A stretch of DNA of 64,000 nt from Actinomycetales bacterium (lineage in GTDB: Bacteria; Actinomycetota; Actinomycetes; Actinomycetales; Cellulomonadaceae), in contig JAHLLI010000017.1 of NCBI GenBank assembly GCA_020444245.1, positions 1-64,000 of the forward strand, given 5' to 3'. The position numbers were made by a program, and so were the translations under genes. Each line of letters starts with the position of its first letter. Position 1 is the first letter of the stretch. Positions 1 through 7,547 of this stretch are shown here, piece by piece. Below the pieces are notes generated by a model. It was not told the origin of the DNA. It searched no databases and worked only from the letters and a program-made list of their open reading frames with translations.

Positions 1-675
1 CTCCACGGCCTCGCGAACCGGCTCCGGTTCCGCGGCCACCTCAGGCTCGTCGACCCCCTCCGGCTCACCAGCCGACTCCGGCTCCACGGCCTCGTCAACC
101 AGCTCCGGCTCCACGGCCACCTCGGGCTCGGGCTCCACGGCTTCGTCGACCGGCCCGGGCTCCGCGGCCACCTCAGGCTCCGCAGCCGCCTCCGACTCCG
201 GCTCCACGGCCTCGCGAACCGCCTCCGGCTCCACGGCCACCTCAGGCTCGTCGACCGCCTCCGGCTCACCAGCCGACTCCGGCTCCACGGCCTCGTCAAC
301 CGGCTCCGGCTCCGCGGCCACCTCCGGCTCACCAGCCGAATCCGGCTCCACGGCCTCGTCGACCGGCTCCGGCTCCACGGCCACCTCGTCAACCGGCTCC
401 GGCTCCGCGGCCTCCTCGTCAACCGGCTCCGCGGCCACCTCGGGCTCCGCAACCGGCTCCGACTCCGGCTCCTCGGGCCCCTCGGCCGGGTCCCCGGCGG
501 GCTCGACGTCCTCCGGCTCGCTCGAGCCGGACGGTTCGTCGCTCTCCTGAGCCCCGACGACGTCTTCGCTCTCGGCCTCGGAGGCGCTGACCGGCTCGGT
601 CACGTCCTCGGCGGAGGGGTCGTCGTGGCGCCGGTCCGGGTCGGTGCTCTCCCGGTCGTCGTCGCGGTCGCTCAT
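1..675 (-). CDS. Acidic Pro/Glu/Ala-repeat protein, N-terminal 225 codons (truncated by window edge)
   Basis: An open frame runs from an ATG at 675 to the first base of the window with no stop, so only the N-terminus is visible. GGGGAG lies about 10 nt upstream of the ATG, and a TAGGAT -10-like box sits at 735-730. The first ~75 residues are polar and acidic (MSDRDDDRESTDPD...). The rest is low-complexity sequence built from short blocks such as EPVDEAVEPE, SAGEPEV and AAEPEPV. At DNA level a 201-bp higher-order unit is duplicated: bases 1-130 match 202-331 with few mismatches. No folded domain or membrane segment is visible in this part. The region is probably a disordered acidic spacer preceding a C-terminal domain outside the window. 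I do not recognise the protein. Confidence 0.7.
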   Translation of the reverse strand, partial: MSDRDDDRESTDPDRRHDDPSAEDVTEPVSASEAESEDVVGAQESDEPSGSSEPEDVEPAGDPAEGPEEPESEPVAEPEVAAEPVDEEAAEPEPVDEVAVEPEPVDEAVEPDSAGEPEVAAEPEPVDEAVEPESAGEPEAVDEPEVAVEPEAVREAVEPESEAAAEPEVAAEPGPVDEAVEPEPEVAVEPELVDEAVEPESAGEPEGVDEPEVAAEPEPVREAVE

Positions 676-732
676 TCCTCGTCGCTCTCCCCTGCGCAGC
701 GGGTCGGCGCCGCCAGGCGCCGGGGCGCCATC

Positions 733-1116
733 CTACGTGGGCTCCCCGCGCACAGGCCGGGAATCCCGGAACCACGAGCGGGGCAGGATCAGGGCGACCG
801 CCGCAGCGACCGCCCCGCCGTACCAGACGTAGCCGATCGCGTCCGCCACGATCAGCACGTCCCCACCGGGCCCCTGGGCCCCGAGCACGGCCGTCGCCAT
901 CGCCACACCCAGCCCCACCGCGAGCACACCCAGGGCCCCGACCCACGCCCGCGCGACCACGCCACCCAGCACCACGAGCACCAGCGCGAGCGCCAGGCCC
1001 CATGGCCGTGCCATGCGGTGGACGCCGGTACCGACCACGCCGATGAAGGCACCGAGCACCAGCAGGCTTGCGGATCGGGCCAGGATGCGGGGGGTCGGCA
1101 ACTCCACGACGGTCAC
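733..1116 (-). CDS. Small four-helix membrane protein (DUF6113-like)
   Basis: This 127-residue protein has four hydrophobic segments at about residues 11-33, 38-56, 58-80 and 93-112, so it is an integral membrane protein with little else. I chose the GTG at 1116 because it overlaps the mshB stop in a GTGA arrangement, which implies translational coupling as the last gene of typA-mshB. The position after mshB and the length match the actinobacterial DUF6113 membrane proteins, but that family name is from memory. No catalytic residue or known partner is visible, and its function is unknown. Confidence 0.7.
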   Translation of the reverse strand: MTVVELPTPRILARSASLLVLGAFIGVVGTGVHRMARPWGLALALVLVVLGGVVARAWVGALGVLAVGLGVAMATAVLGAQGPGGDVLIVADAIGYVWYGGAVAAAVALILPRSWFRDSRPVRGEPT

Positions 1117-2042
1117 CGTACGCGAACTCCGGCGGGCCACCACTCGCCCTCGACCGCTGACCCCGGCGCGACCCGGTACGCCTCGGCGGCGAGGATCGGC
1201 TGGACCACGGCGTCGCTCAGTGCGTAGCAGCCCAGCGCGACCCCGTCGCTCCCGGGCAGCCGGCGGACCGCCTGGACCTGCGTCGTGTGCGCACCGAGCG
1301 CCCCGACGACCTGTTCTGCGACCGGCAGGACGTCGACCCGGACGTCCACCGCTCCACCCGGCACCGCAGCCGACGGCTGAGGTTTCCCGACCGCCGTGCG
1401 CAGGCCGGGAGCCAGGTCTGCCCCGCACGCCGCACGGCCGGCCTCGAGAACGTCGGCGTCGAGCGCCGCCCACAGCACGCAGGGCACCGCCCAACCCTCG
1501 GCGCCCTCGCCGGCCAGCTCGACGGCCCGCATCGCGACCCGATGGGCCTGGACGTGGTCGGGGTGACCGTACCCGCCGTCGGGCTCGTAGGTGACCAGCA
1601 CCGCGGGGCGGCGCTCGCGCACCACCCGGGCCAGACGCTCAGCCGCGGTGTCCACGTCCACCAGGGCGAACGCCCCCTCGGGCACGTCGGCGCCCAGCGC
1701 CGCCCGGCCCACGCTCTGCCAGATCATCCCCGAGTCCACCCACGGTCCGTCGCCGGCGACCTCGTCGAGCATGACGTGGTCGCCGACCCCGAGCGCCGCC
1801 AAGGCCGCGGCCAGCTCCGTGACCCGGTGCGCAGCGAGCGCGGCGGGATCTCCCGCCAGGTGGGCCAGGCGGCGGCCGATGACCTCGCCCCGCTCCCCGC
1901 GGGTGCACGTCACCACCGTGGTGGGCAGGCCCGCCGCCGCCCAGGTGGCCAGCAGGGCCCCGGTGGACAGCGTCTCGTCGTCGGGATGCGCGTGGACGGC
2001 CAGCAGACCGGTGCTGGGCGACCGCTCCACGCCCTGCGTCAT
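1113..2042 (-). CDS. mshB: N-acetyl-1-D-myo-inositol-2-amino-2-deoxy-glucopyranoside deacetylase MshB
   Basis: MshB is a LmbE/PIG-L-fold zinc deacetylase that makes GlcN-inositol in mycothiol biosynthesis. The protein is 309 residues, normal for the family. The metal-binding AHPDDE motif is at residues 18-23, and the second ligand motif GYGHPDH lies near the middle. The stretch after the first motif (TLSTGALLA) is of the MshB type, unlike the SSKGAAT of Mca, which is encoded separately at 39136-40020. The ATG at 2042 overlaps the typA stop as ATGA, so the two genes are coupled. The same frame continues upstream into typA but has no family similarity there. The product is cytosolic. Confidence 0.9.
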   Translation of the reverse strand: MTQGVERSPSTGLLAVHAHPDDETLSTGALLATWAAAGLPTTVVTCTRGERGEVIGRRLAHLAGDPAALAAHRVTELAAALAALGVGDHVMLDEVAGDGPWVDSGMIWQSVGRAALGADVPEGAFALVDVDTAAERLARVVRERRPAVLVTYEPDGGYGHPDHVQAHRVAMRAVELAGEGAEGWAVPCVLWAALDADVLEAGRAACGADLAPGLRTAVGKPQPSAAVPGGAVDVRVDVLPVAEQVVGALGAHTTQVQAVRRLPGSDGVALGCYALSDAVVQPILAAEAYRVAPGSAVEGEWWPAGVRVR

Positions 2043-3949
2043 GCCCGCTTGGCCCGCGCCGTGAGCTTGGCCCGCTCGGCCTGGTCGAGCACCACCTTGC
2101 GGATCCGGACGCTCTCCGGAGTCACCTCGACGCACTCGTCGTCAGCGGCGAACTCGAGGGACTCCTCGAGCGTGAGGCGACGCGGCGGCACCAGGTTCTC
2201 GAACGTGTCCGCCGTGGAGGAGCGCATGTTGGTGAGCTTCTTCTCCTTGGTGATGTTGACGTCCATGTCCTCGTTGCGGGAGTTCTCCCCGACCACCTGG
2301 CCCTCGTAGACCTCCGAGGTGGGCTCGACGAAGAACGAGCCACGCTCCTGCAGGTTGATCATGGCGTACGGCGTCACCTTGCCCGCGCGGTCGGCCACCA
2401 GCGAGCCCGTGGTACGCGACTCGATGGGGCCCGCCCACGGCTCGTACCCGTGCGCGATGGACGAGGCGATGCCCGTGCCGCGTGTCTCGGTGAGGAACGT
2501 CGTACGGAACCCGATGAGCCCTCGGGCCGGCACGATGAACTCCATCCGCACCCAGCCGGTGCCATGGTTGGCCATCGTCACCATGCGGCCCTTGCGTGCT
2601 GCAAGCAGCTGGGTGACGGTGCCGAGGTGCTCCTCCGGCACGTCCACGGTCAGGTGCTCCATCGGCTCGTGCACGGCGCCGTCGACCTTGCGCGTGACCA
2701 CCTGCGGCTTGCCGACCGTGAGCTCGAAGCCCTCCCGCCGCATCTGCTCGACGAGGATCGCCAGCGCCAGCTCGCCGCGGCCCTGCACCTCCCATGCGTC
2801 CGGACGCTCGGTGGGCAGCACCCGCAGCGACACGTTGCCCACCAGCTCGGTCGCGAGCCGGTCCTTGACCTGCCGCGCCGTGAGCTTGTGGTTCTTGCCG
2901 CCCTTGCCCGCGAGCGGCGACGTGTTGATCCCGACCGTCATCGAGATCGCGGGCTCGTCCACGGTGATGAGCGGCAGCGGACGCGGGTTCTCCAGGTCGG
3001 TGAGGGTCTCACCGATGGTGATCTCAGCGATCCCGGCGACCGCGACGATGGCTCCGGGGCCCGCCTGCGCCACGGGCACCCGCTCCAGGGCGCGGGTCTC
3101 GAGCAGCTCGGTGATCTTCACCGGCTGCACCGTGCCGTCCGCACGGGCCCAGGCCACCTGCTGCCCCTTGCGCAGCGTCCCGTTGTAGATCCGCAGCAGA
3201 GCCAGCCGGCCCAGGAACGGCGAGGCGTCCAGGTTCGTCACGTGCGCCTGGAGCGGCGCTCCCTCGTCATAGGTCGGGGCGGGGATCCGCTCGATCACCG
3301 TCGTGAACAGCTGCTCCAGGTCGGGCGCGTCCGGCAGGTCGCCGTCCGCCGGACGGTTCAGCGACGCGCGGCCGGCCTTGGCCGACGCGTAGACCACCGG
3401 GACGTCGAGCACGGCGTCCAGGTCCAGGTCCGGGAAGTCCTCGTGCAGGTCGGACGCCAGGCCCAGCAGAAGGTCGGTCGTCTCGTGGACGACCTCGTCG
3501 ATCCGTGCGTCGGGCCGGTCGACCTTGTTGACCACGAGCACCACCGGGAGGTTCGCGGCCAGCGCCTTGCGCAGCACGAACCGGGTCTGCGGCAGCGGGC
3601 CCTCGCTCGCGTCGACCAGCAGCACCACGCCGTCGACCATGGACAGCCCTCGCTCGACCTCTCCGCCGAAGTCGGCGTGGCCCGGGGTGTCGATCACGTT
3701 GATGGTGATCCCGTCCGGCTCGCCGGCGGCGATGGCCGCCGGGCCGCGGTACCGCACGGCCGTGTTCTTGGCCAGGATCGTGATGCCCTTCTCACGCTCC
3801 AGGTCGCCGGAGTCCATCGCGCGCTCGTCCACGTGGGCGTGCGCGCCGAAGGAGTTGGACTGCCACAGCATGGCGTCGACCAACGTGGTCTTGCCGTGGT
3901 CGACGTGGGCGACGATCGCCACGTTGCGCAGGTCGGAGCGCACAGGCAT
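2039..3949 (-). CDS. typA: Ribosome-binding GTPase TypA/BipA
   Basis: TypA is a translational GTPase of the EF-G/LepA superfamily that acts on the ribosome during stress and subunit assembly. The protein is 636 residues. G1 AHVDHGKT is at 14-21, followed by EREKGITI, DTPGHADF and NKVD for G2-G4, then EF-G-like domains and the conserved BipA C-terminus (ARGLIGFR, YEGQVVGE). I set the start at ATG 3949 because the family begins with R-x-D-L-R-N-V-A. A GTG at 4009 would add 20 unmatched residues, and the Shine-Dalgarno before 3949 is weak. A TAAGAT box at 4035-4030 may be the -10. It leads the coupled typA-mshB-membrane protein set. Confidence 0.93.
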   Translation of the reverse strand: MPVRSDLRNVAIVAHVDHGKTTLVDAMLWQSNSFGAHAHVDERAMDSGDLEREKGITILAKNTAVRYRGPAAIAAGEPDGITINVIDTPGHADFGGEVERGLSMVDGVVLLVDASEGPLPQTRFVLRKALAANLPVVLVVNKVDRPDARIDEVVHETTDLLLGLASDLHEDFPDLDLDAVLDVPVVYASAKAGRASLNRPADGDLPDAPDLEQLFTTVIERIPAPTYDEGAPLQAHVTNLDASPFLGRLALLRIYNGTLRKGQQVAWARADGTVQPVKITELLETRALERVPVAQAGPGAIVAVAGIAEITIGETLTDLENPRPLPLITVDEPAISMTVGINTSPLAGKGGKNHKLTARQVKDRLATELVGNVSLRVLPTERPDAWEVQGRGELALAILVEQMRREGFELTVGKPQVVTRKVDGAVHEPMEHLTVDVPEEHLGTVTQLLAARKGRMVTMANHGTGWVRMEFIVPARGLIGFRTTFLTETRGTGIASSIAHGYEPWAGPIESRTTGSLVADRAGKVTPYAMINLQERGSFFVEPTSEVYEGQVVGENSRNEDMDVNITKEKKLTNMRSSTADTFENLVPPRRLTLEESLEFAADDECVEVTPESVRIRKVVLDQAERAKLTARAKRA

Positions 3950-4029
3950 GCCAGAACTCGCAGCTTCTACGGGGAGGGCGCGCCGCGCGGAACCGTCGGA
4001 CGGCTCCACCCGCGGCGTGCGGACAGGGC

Positions 4030-4035
4030 ATCTTA
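4030..4035 (-). promoter_or_regulatory. Candidate -10 box for typA
   Basis: TAAGAT on the minus strand lies about 80 nt before the typA ATG. No convincing -35 is visible, so this is a match to the TANNNT consensus only. Confidence 0.35.
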
Positions 4036-4090
4036 CCCGTAGAGCAGTGGCTCCAGCGGATCACGCCCGGACGCAGGCTCGGACGGCCCC

Positions 4091-5788
4091 TCAGCCCTCG
4101 TGCAGGAGCTGGCGCCGCAGCTCGCGGCGTTCGCGCTGCTTGCCCGGGTCCGGGACCGGCACGGCCGCGATGAGCCGCTGGGTGTAGGGGTCCCTCGGGT
4201 TGCGCAGGATCTCGTCCCTGGTGCCCTTCTCGACGATGTGCCCGTTCTGCATCACCGCGATGCGATGCGCCATGAGGTCGACGACCGCCAGGTCATGGGT
4301 CACGAACAGGCAGGCGAACTGCAGCTCGGTCTGCAGCTCCTGGAGCAGGTCGAGCACCGTCGCCTGCACGGAGACGTCGAGGGCCGAGGTCGGCTCGTCG
4401 GCGACCAGCAGGTCGGGCGACAGGGCGATGGCCCGGGCGATGCCCACACGCTGCTTCTGACCGCCGGACAGCTCGTGCGGGTAGCGGTTGCGGTAGCTGC
4501 GCGGCAGCTCGACCTGGTCGAGCAGGTTCTCGATCCTGCGCTGCAGCTCCTCGCCCTTGGCCAGGCCGGCGAGATAGATCGGCTCACCGATCGACTCGCC
4601 GATCGGCAGCCGCGGGTTGAGCGAGGACGACGGGTCCTGGAAGACCATCCCGACCTTGCGCCGCAATCGGGCGATCGTCTTGCGGTCGGCGTGGCCGATC
4701 TCGATCCCGGCGACCGTGAGCGTCCCCTCGACCACCGGCAGAAGACCCACCGCGGCCCGCCCGATCGTCGTCTTGCCCGAGCCGGACTCGCCGACCAGAC
4801 CGACGACCTCACCGGGGTAGACGACCAGGTCGGCCGCGTCGACGGCCCGGAAGGCCGCGACCCGGCCGCGCTTCGGGTACTCGATCGAGACACCGGCGAG
4901 GCTGAGGATCGGGGGCACCGCCTCGCCCCGCGCGGCCTCGGCCGGACTCACCGACACCGGCAACATGGTCTGCCCGTGCTCGGGCGCACCGAGCTCGGGC
5001 ACCGCGGCCAGCAGCTCCTGGGTGTACGGGTGCTGGGGGTCGTGGAAGATCTGCTCCGCCGTGCCGGTCTCGACGATCCGGCCGCGACGCATCACGATGA
5101 TCCGGTCCGAGAGGTCCGCGACCACGCCCATGTCGTGGGTGATCAGGATCACCGCGGAGTCGAGCTTGTCGCGCAGGTTGCGCATCAGGTCGAGGATCTC
5201 GGCCTGGACGGTCACGTCCAGCGCGGTCGTCGGCTCGTCGGCGATCAGCAGCGCGGGGTCGCAGGACAGTGCCTGGGCGATCATCGCGCGCTGCCGCTGG
5301 CCGCCGGACAGCTGGTGCGGGTAGGAGTTGAACGCCTTGAGCGGGTCGGGCAGCTCGACCAGGGACAGCAGCTCGAGCGCACGTTCCTTGGCCGCCTCCG
5401 GCGACATCGTGTAGTGCAGCCGCAGCGTCTCGACGATCTGGAAGCCGATCGTGTAGACCGGGTTGAGCGCGGTCATCGGCTCCTGGAAGATCATCGCGAT
5501 GTCGTTGCCGCGAAGCTCACGCATCTTGGAGCGCGAGAGCCCGCGCAGCTCCTGGCCGCGCAGCTTGATCGAGCCGGAGATCCGGGCGGTCTTGGGCAGC
5601 AGGTCGAGGATCGCCATCGAGCTCACGGACTTGCCGGAGCCGGACTCGCCGACGATCGCCAGGACCTCGCCCCGGTGCACCGTGTACTCGACGTCGATCG
5701 CAGCCGGCACCCACTTGCGGTCCACGCCGAAGTCGACGCTGAGGCCCGAGACCTCGAGTACGGGCTCGCGGCCTTCCAGGACGGTCAT
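4091..5788 (-). CDS. Fused double ATP-binding protein of oligopeptide-type ABC importer (DppD-DppF)
   Basis: This protein energises the peptide/nickel-type ABC importer whose permeases and binding protein lie just upstream. It is 565 residues and contains two complete nucleotide-binding domains, where E. coli uses two polypeptides. The first Walker A GESGSGKS is at 47-54, with signature LSGGQRQR and Walker B LLIADEPT. The second GESGSGKTT is near residue 340, with LSGGQKQRV and LLVADEPT. Each half ends with the oligopeptide-family stretch after the D-loop (HPYTQELL, DPYTQRLI). It lies in the same direction as the permease genes but is separated from them by a plus-strand gene, so it needs its own promoter or readthrough. 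The substrate cannot be read from the sequence. Confidence 0.92.
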   Translation of the reverse strand: MTVLEGREPVLEVSGLSVDFGVDRKWVPAAIDVEYTVHRGEVLAIVGESGSGKSVSSMAILDLLPKTARISGSIKLRGQELRGLSRSKMRELRGNDIAMIFQEPMTALNPVYTIGFQIVETLRLHYTMSPEAAKERALELLSLVELPDPLKAFNSYPHQLSGGQRQRAMIAQALSCDPALLIADEPTTALDVTVQAEILDLMRNLRDKLDSAVILITHDMGVVADLSDRIIVMRRGRIVETGTAEQIFHDPQHPYTQELLAAVPELGAPEHGQTMLPVSVSPAEAARGEAVPPILSLAGVSIEYPKRGRVAAFRAVDAADLVVYPGEVVGLVGESGSGKTTIGRAAVGLLPVVEGTLTVAGIEIGHADRKTIARLRRKVGMVFQDPSSSLNPRLPIGESIGEPIYLAGLAKGEELQRRIENLLDQVELPRSYRNRYPHELSGGQKQRVGIARAIALSPDLLVADEPTSALDVSVQATVLDLLQELQTELQFACLFVTHDLAVVDLMAHRIAVMQNGHIVEKGTRDEILRNPRDPYTQRLIAAVPVPDPGKQRERRELRRQLLHEG

Positions 5789-5814
5789 CGAACGGCTCCT
5801 GTCATGATGTCGGG

Positions 5815-6459
5815 GTGAGCAGCAAGGCCGAGCGACGCGACCCTCAGACGACCGAGGCGGAGTTCCGTGCCCCGCTGGGACGGACCGCCACGGCGGCTGC
5901 CGCGCTCCTGCTGCTGGGGCTGGTGCTCGCCCAGGGGGCGCAGTACGGAACGGTGGCCGCCTTGCGCGCCGTACCCGTGGCCGCGGCCCTGGTGGGCCTC
6001 GTCGACCTGGTGATGCGCGTGCCCAGCCTCCGCATCGACGAGCACGGCCTGACGGTGGTCAACCCGCTGCAGCGGATCCGCGTGCCGTGGGCCGCTCTGG
6101 TCGCCCTGCAGACCCGCTTCACGCTGACCCTGGTGACCCCGCACGAGAAGGTCAAGGTCTGGGCAGCACCTGGCCCGGAGCGTCATGCCGCCGCCTTCGC
6201 GACCCGCTCCGACGCCGAGGGTGTGGCGCCGAGCCGCCGCGGCCCGGGCGGGAGCGTGCACGTCAGCGAGCTCGTCGGCACTTCTTCGGGTTCGGCCGCC
6301 CGCGAGGTGCACGCCCGCTGGTCGCGGCTCGCCGACCAGGGTGCGCTCGAGATCGGCGTGGCGGACGCCACCCCGGTCGAGCGGACCTGGCACCCCTACC
6401 CCGCGATCGCGACCGCCGTCCTGGCGGTGCTGGGCGTGGTCCTGGTTGCGCTCACCTGA
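5815..6459 (+). CDS. PH-domain-like membrane protein embedded in the opp cluster
   Basis: This 214-residue protein has two N-terminal hydrophobic segments (about 23-43 and 46-66). A bacterial PH-like (bPH) segment follows, with SLRIDEHGLTVVNPLQRIRVPWAALVA-type spacing, then a polar middle and a C-terminal membrane helix. The start is GTG 5815, because ATGs just upstream run into a TGA. It is on the plus strand between the minus-strand double ATPase (26 bp away, divergent) and permease C (5 bp away, convergent), so it interrupts the importer genes. Many actinobacterial bPH proteins sit in membranes, but this one's function is unknown. Confidence 0.75.
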   Translation: MSSKAERRDPQTTEAEFRAPLGRTATAAAALLLLGLVLAQGAQYGTVAALRAVPVAAALVGLVDLVMRVPSLRIDEHGLTVVNPLQRIRVPWAALVALQTRFTLTLVTPHEKVKVWAAPGPERHAAAFATRSDAEGVAPSRRGPGGSVHVSELVGTSSGSAAREVHARWSRLADQGALEIGVADATPVERTWHPYPAIATAVLAVLGVVLVALT

Positions 6460-6464
6460 GCGCC

Positions 6465-7547
6465 TCATGCCCCGCCGCCCGATCCGGCGTCGTCCGCCTC
6501 GGGGGCCTGGGACGCGGAAGCCTGGGCCTTGCGGATCGCGCGCGCCTCGGCCCTGCTCGCACGGTTCATCTGCCGGACGGAGAACTTCTTCTGGCGGGGG
6601 TCGAACGCGTCACGCAGGCCGTCGCCCACGAAGTTGATGCACAGGCAGATCGCCACGATGAACAGGCCGGGCCACCAGAACAGCCAGGGCCGGGTCGTGA
6701 AGGCCGCCTGGTTGTCGCTGATGAGGCGACCCAGTGACGTGTCGGGGGGCTGGACGCCGAGCCCGAGGTAGCTCAGGGCGGTCTCGAGCAGGATCGCCGA
6801 GGACATCAGCAGCGTGGTGTTCACGGTGATGACGCCGATCGCGTTGGGCAGGATGTGCTTGAAGATGATCCGGGCGTCGGACGCCCCGGCGAGCCGCGCC
6901 GCATCGACGAACTCGCGCTCGCGCAGCGTCAGGAAGTCACCGCGCACGAGGCGCGCCATACCGGTCCACGACACCAGCCCCAGGAACAGCCCCAGGAACC
7001 AGAACCCGCCGATGTTGCCCGCCTTGTACGCGATGACGGAGGCCGAGATCAGGATCGGGATGATGATGATCATGTCGGTGAAGCGCATGAGCACCGACTC
7101 GAGCCAGCCGCGGAAGTAGCCCGACAGCGCACCGATCACGATGCCGATGAACGCCGCCGTGAACCCGACGAGAACCGTGATGGTCAGCGAGATCTGCGTC
7201 CCACGCATGGTCATGGCGAACGAGTCGCGGCCGACGCGGTCCTGACCGAACGGGTGCTCGCCGAGGCTGAACGGGAACAGCTGCAGCGTGGGGCGCCCGC
7301 CGTTGGCGATCGTCGGGATGTCCGTGTACGAGTACTTCCACCAGCCTGAGATCGGCCCGATGCCGATCGACGAGATCGCCAGCAGGATGATCAGGACCAG
7401 GGCCACGAGGCTGACGATCGCGGCGCGGTGCCCGAGGAAGCGCTTGAGGACGAGCCGCCCCTGGCTGAGGCCGCGGGTCGTGTCAGGGGCCTCGGATTCG
7501 GGGTCGCCCGGCGGGAGGTCTGCCGTGTTCTCCAGGTACGTCGTCAT
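6465..7547 (-). CDS. Oligopeptide-type ABC transporter permease (OppC/DppC family)
   Basis: This is the second integral membrane subunit of the importer, 360 residues. After a ~40-residue cytosolic N-terminus comes one helix (41-62), a periplasmic-side loop containing GEHPFGQDRVGRDSF (typical of OppC/DppC), then five helices. The EAA coupling loop reads EFVDAARLAGASDARII, and the C-terminus keeps NFVGDGLRDAFDPR. The ATG at 7547 overlaps the oppB stop by one base (TGATG), which shows translational coupling with the upstream permease. The open frame extends far upstream but only as an out-of-frame shadow of oppB. Confidence 0.93.
   Translation of the reverse strand: MTTYLENTADLPPGDPESEAPDTTRGLSQGRLVLKRFLGHRAAIVSLVALVLIILLAISSIGIGPISGWWKYSYTDIPTIANGGRPTLQLFPFSLGEHPFGQDRVGRDSFAMTMRGTQISLTITVLVGFTAAFIGIVIGALSGYFRGWLESVLMRFTDMIIIIPILISASVIAYKAGNIGGFWFLGLFLGLVSWTGMARLVRGDFLTLREREFVDAARLAGASDARIIFKHILPNAIGVITVNTTLLMSSAILLETALSYLGLGVQPPDTSLGRLISDNQAAFTTRPWLFWWPGLFIVAICLCINFVGDGLRDAFDPRQKKFSVRQMNRASRAEARAIRKAQASASQAPEADDAGSGGGA

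Noticed and set aside
1-480. CRISPR-like array
   Set aside because: Repeats are imperfect, not separated by unique spacers, and keep one open reading frame. They are coding repeats.
4100-5818. 572-codon plus-strand frame antisense to the double ATPase
   Set aside because: The same bias. Its translation lacks any fold or motif, and the opposite strand carries two full ATPase domains.
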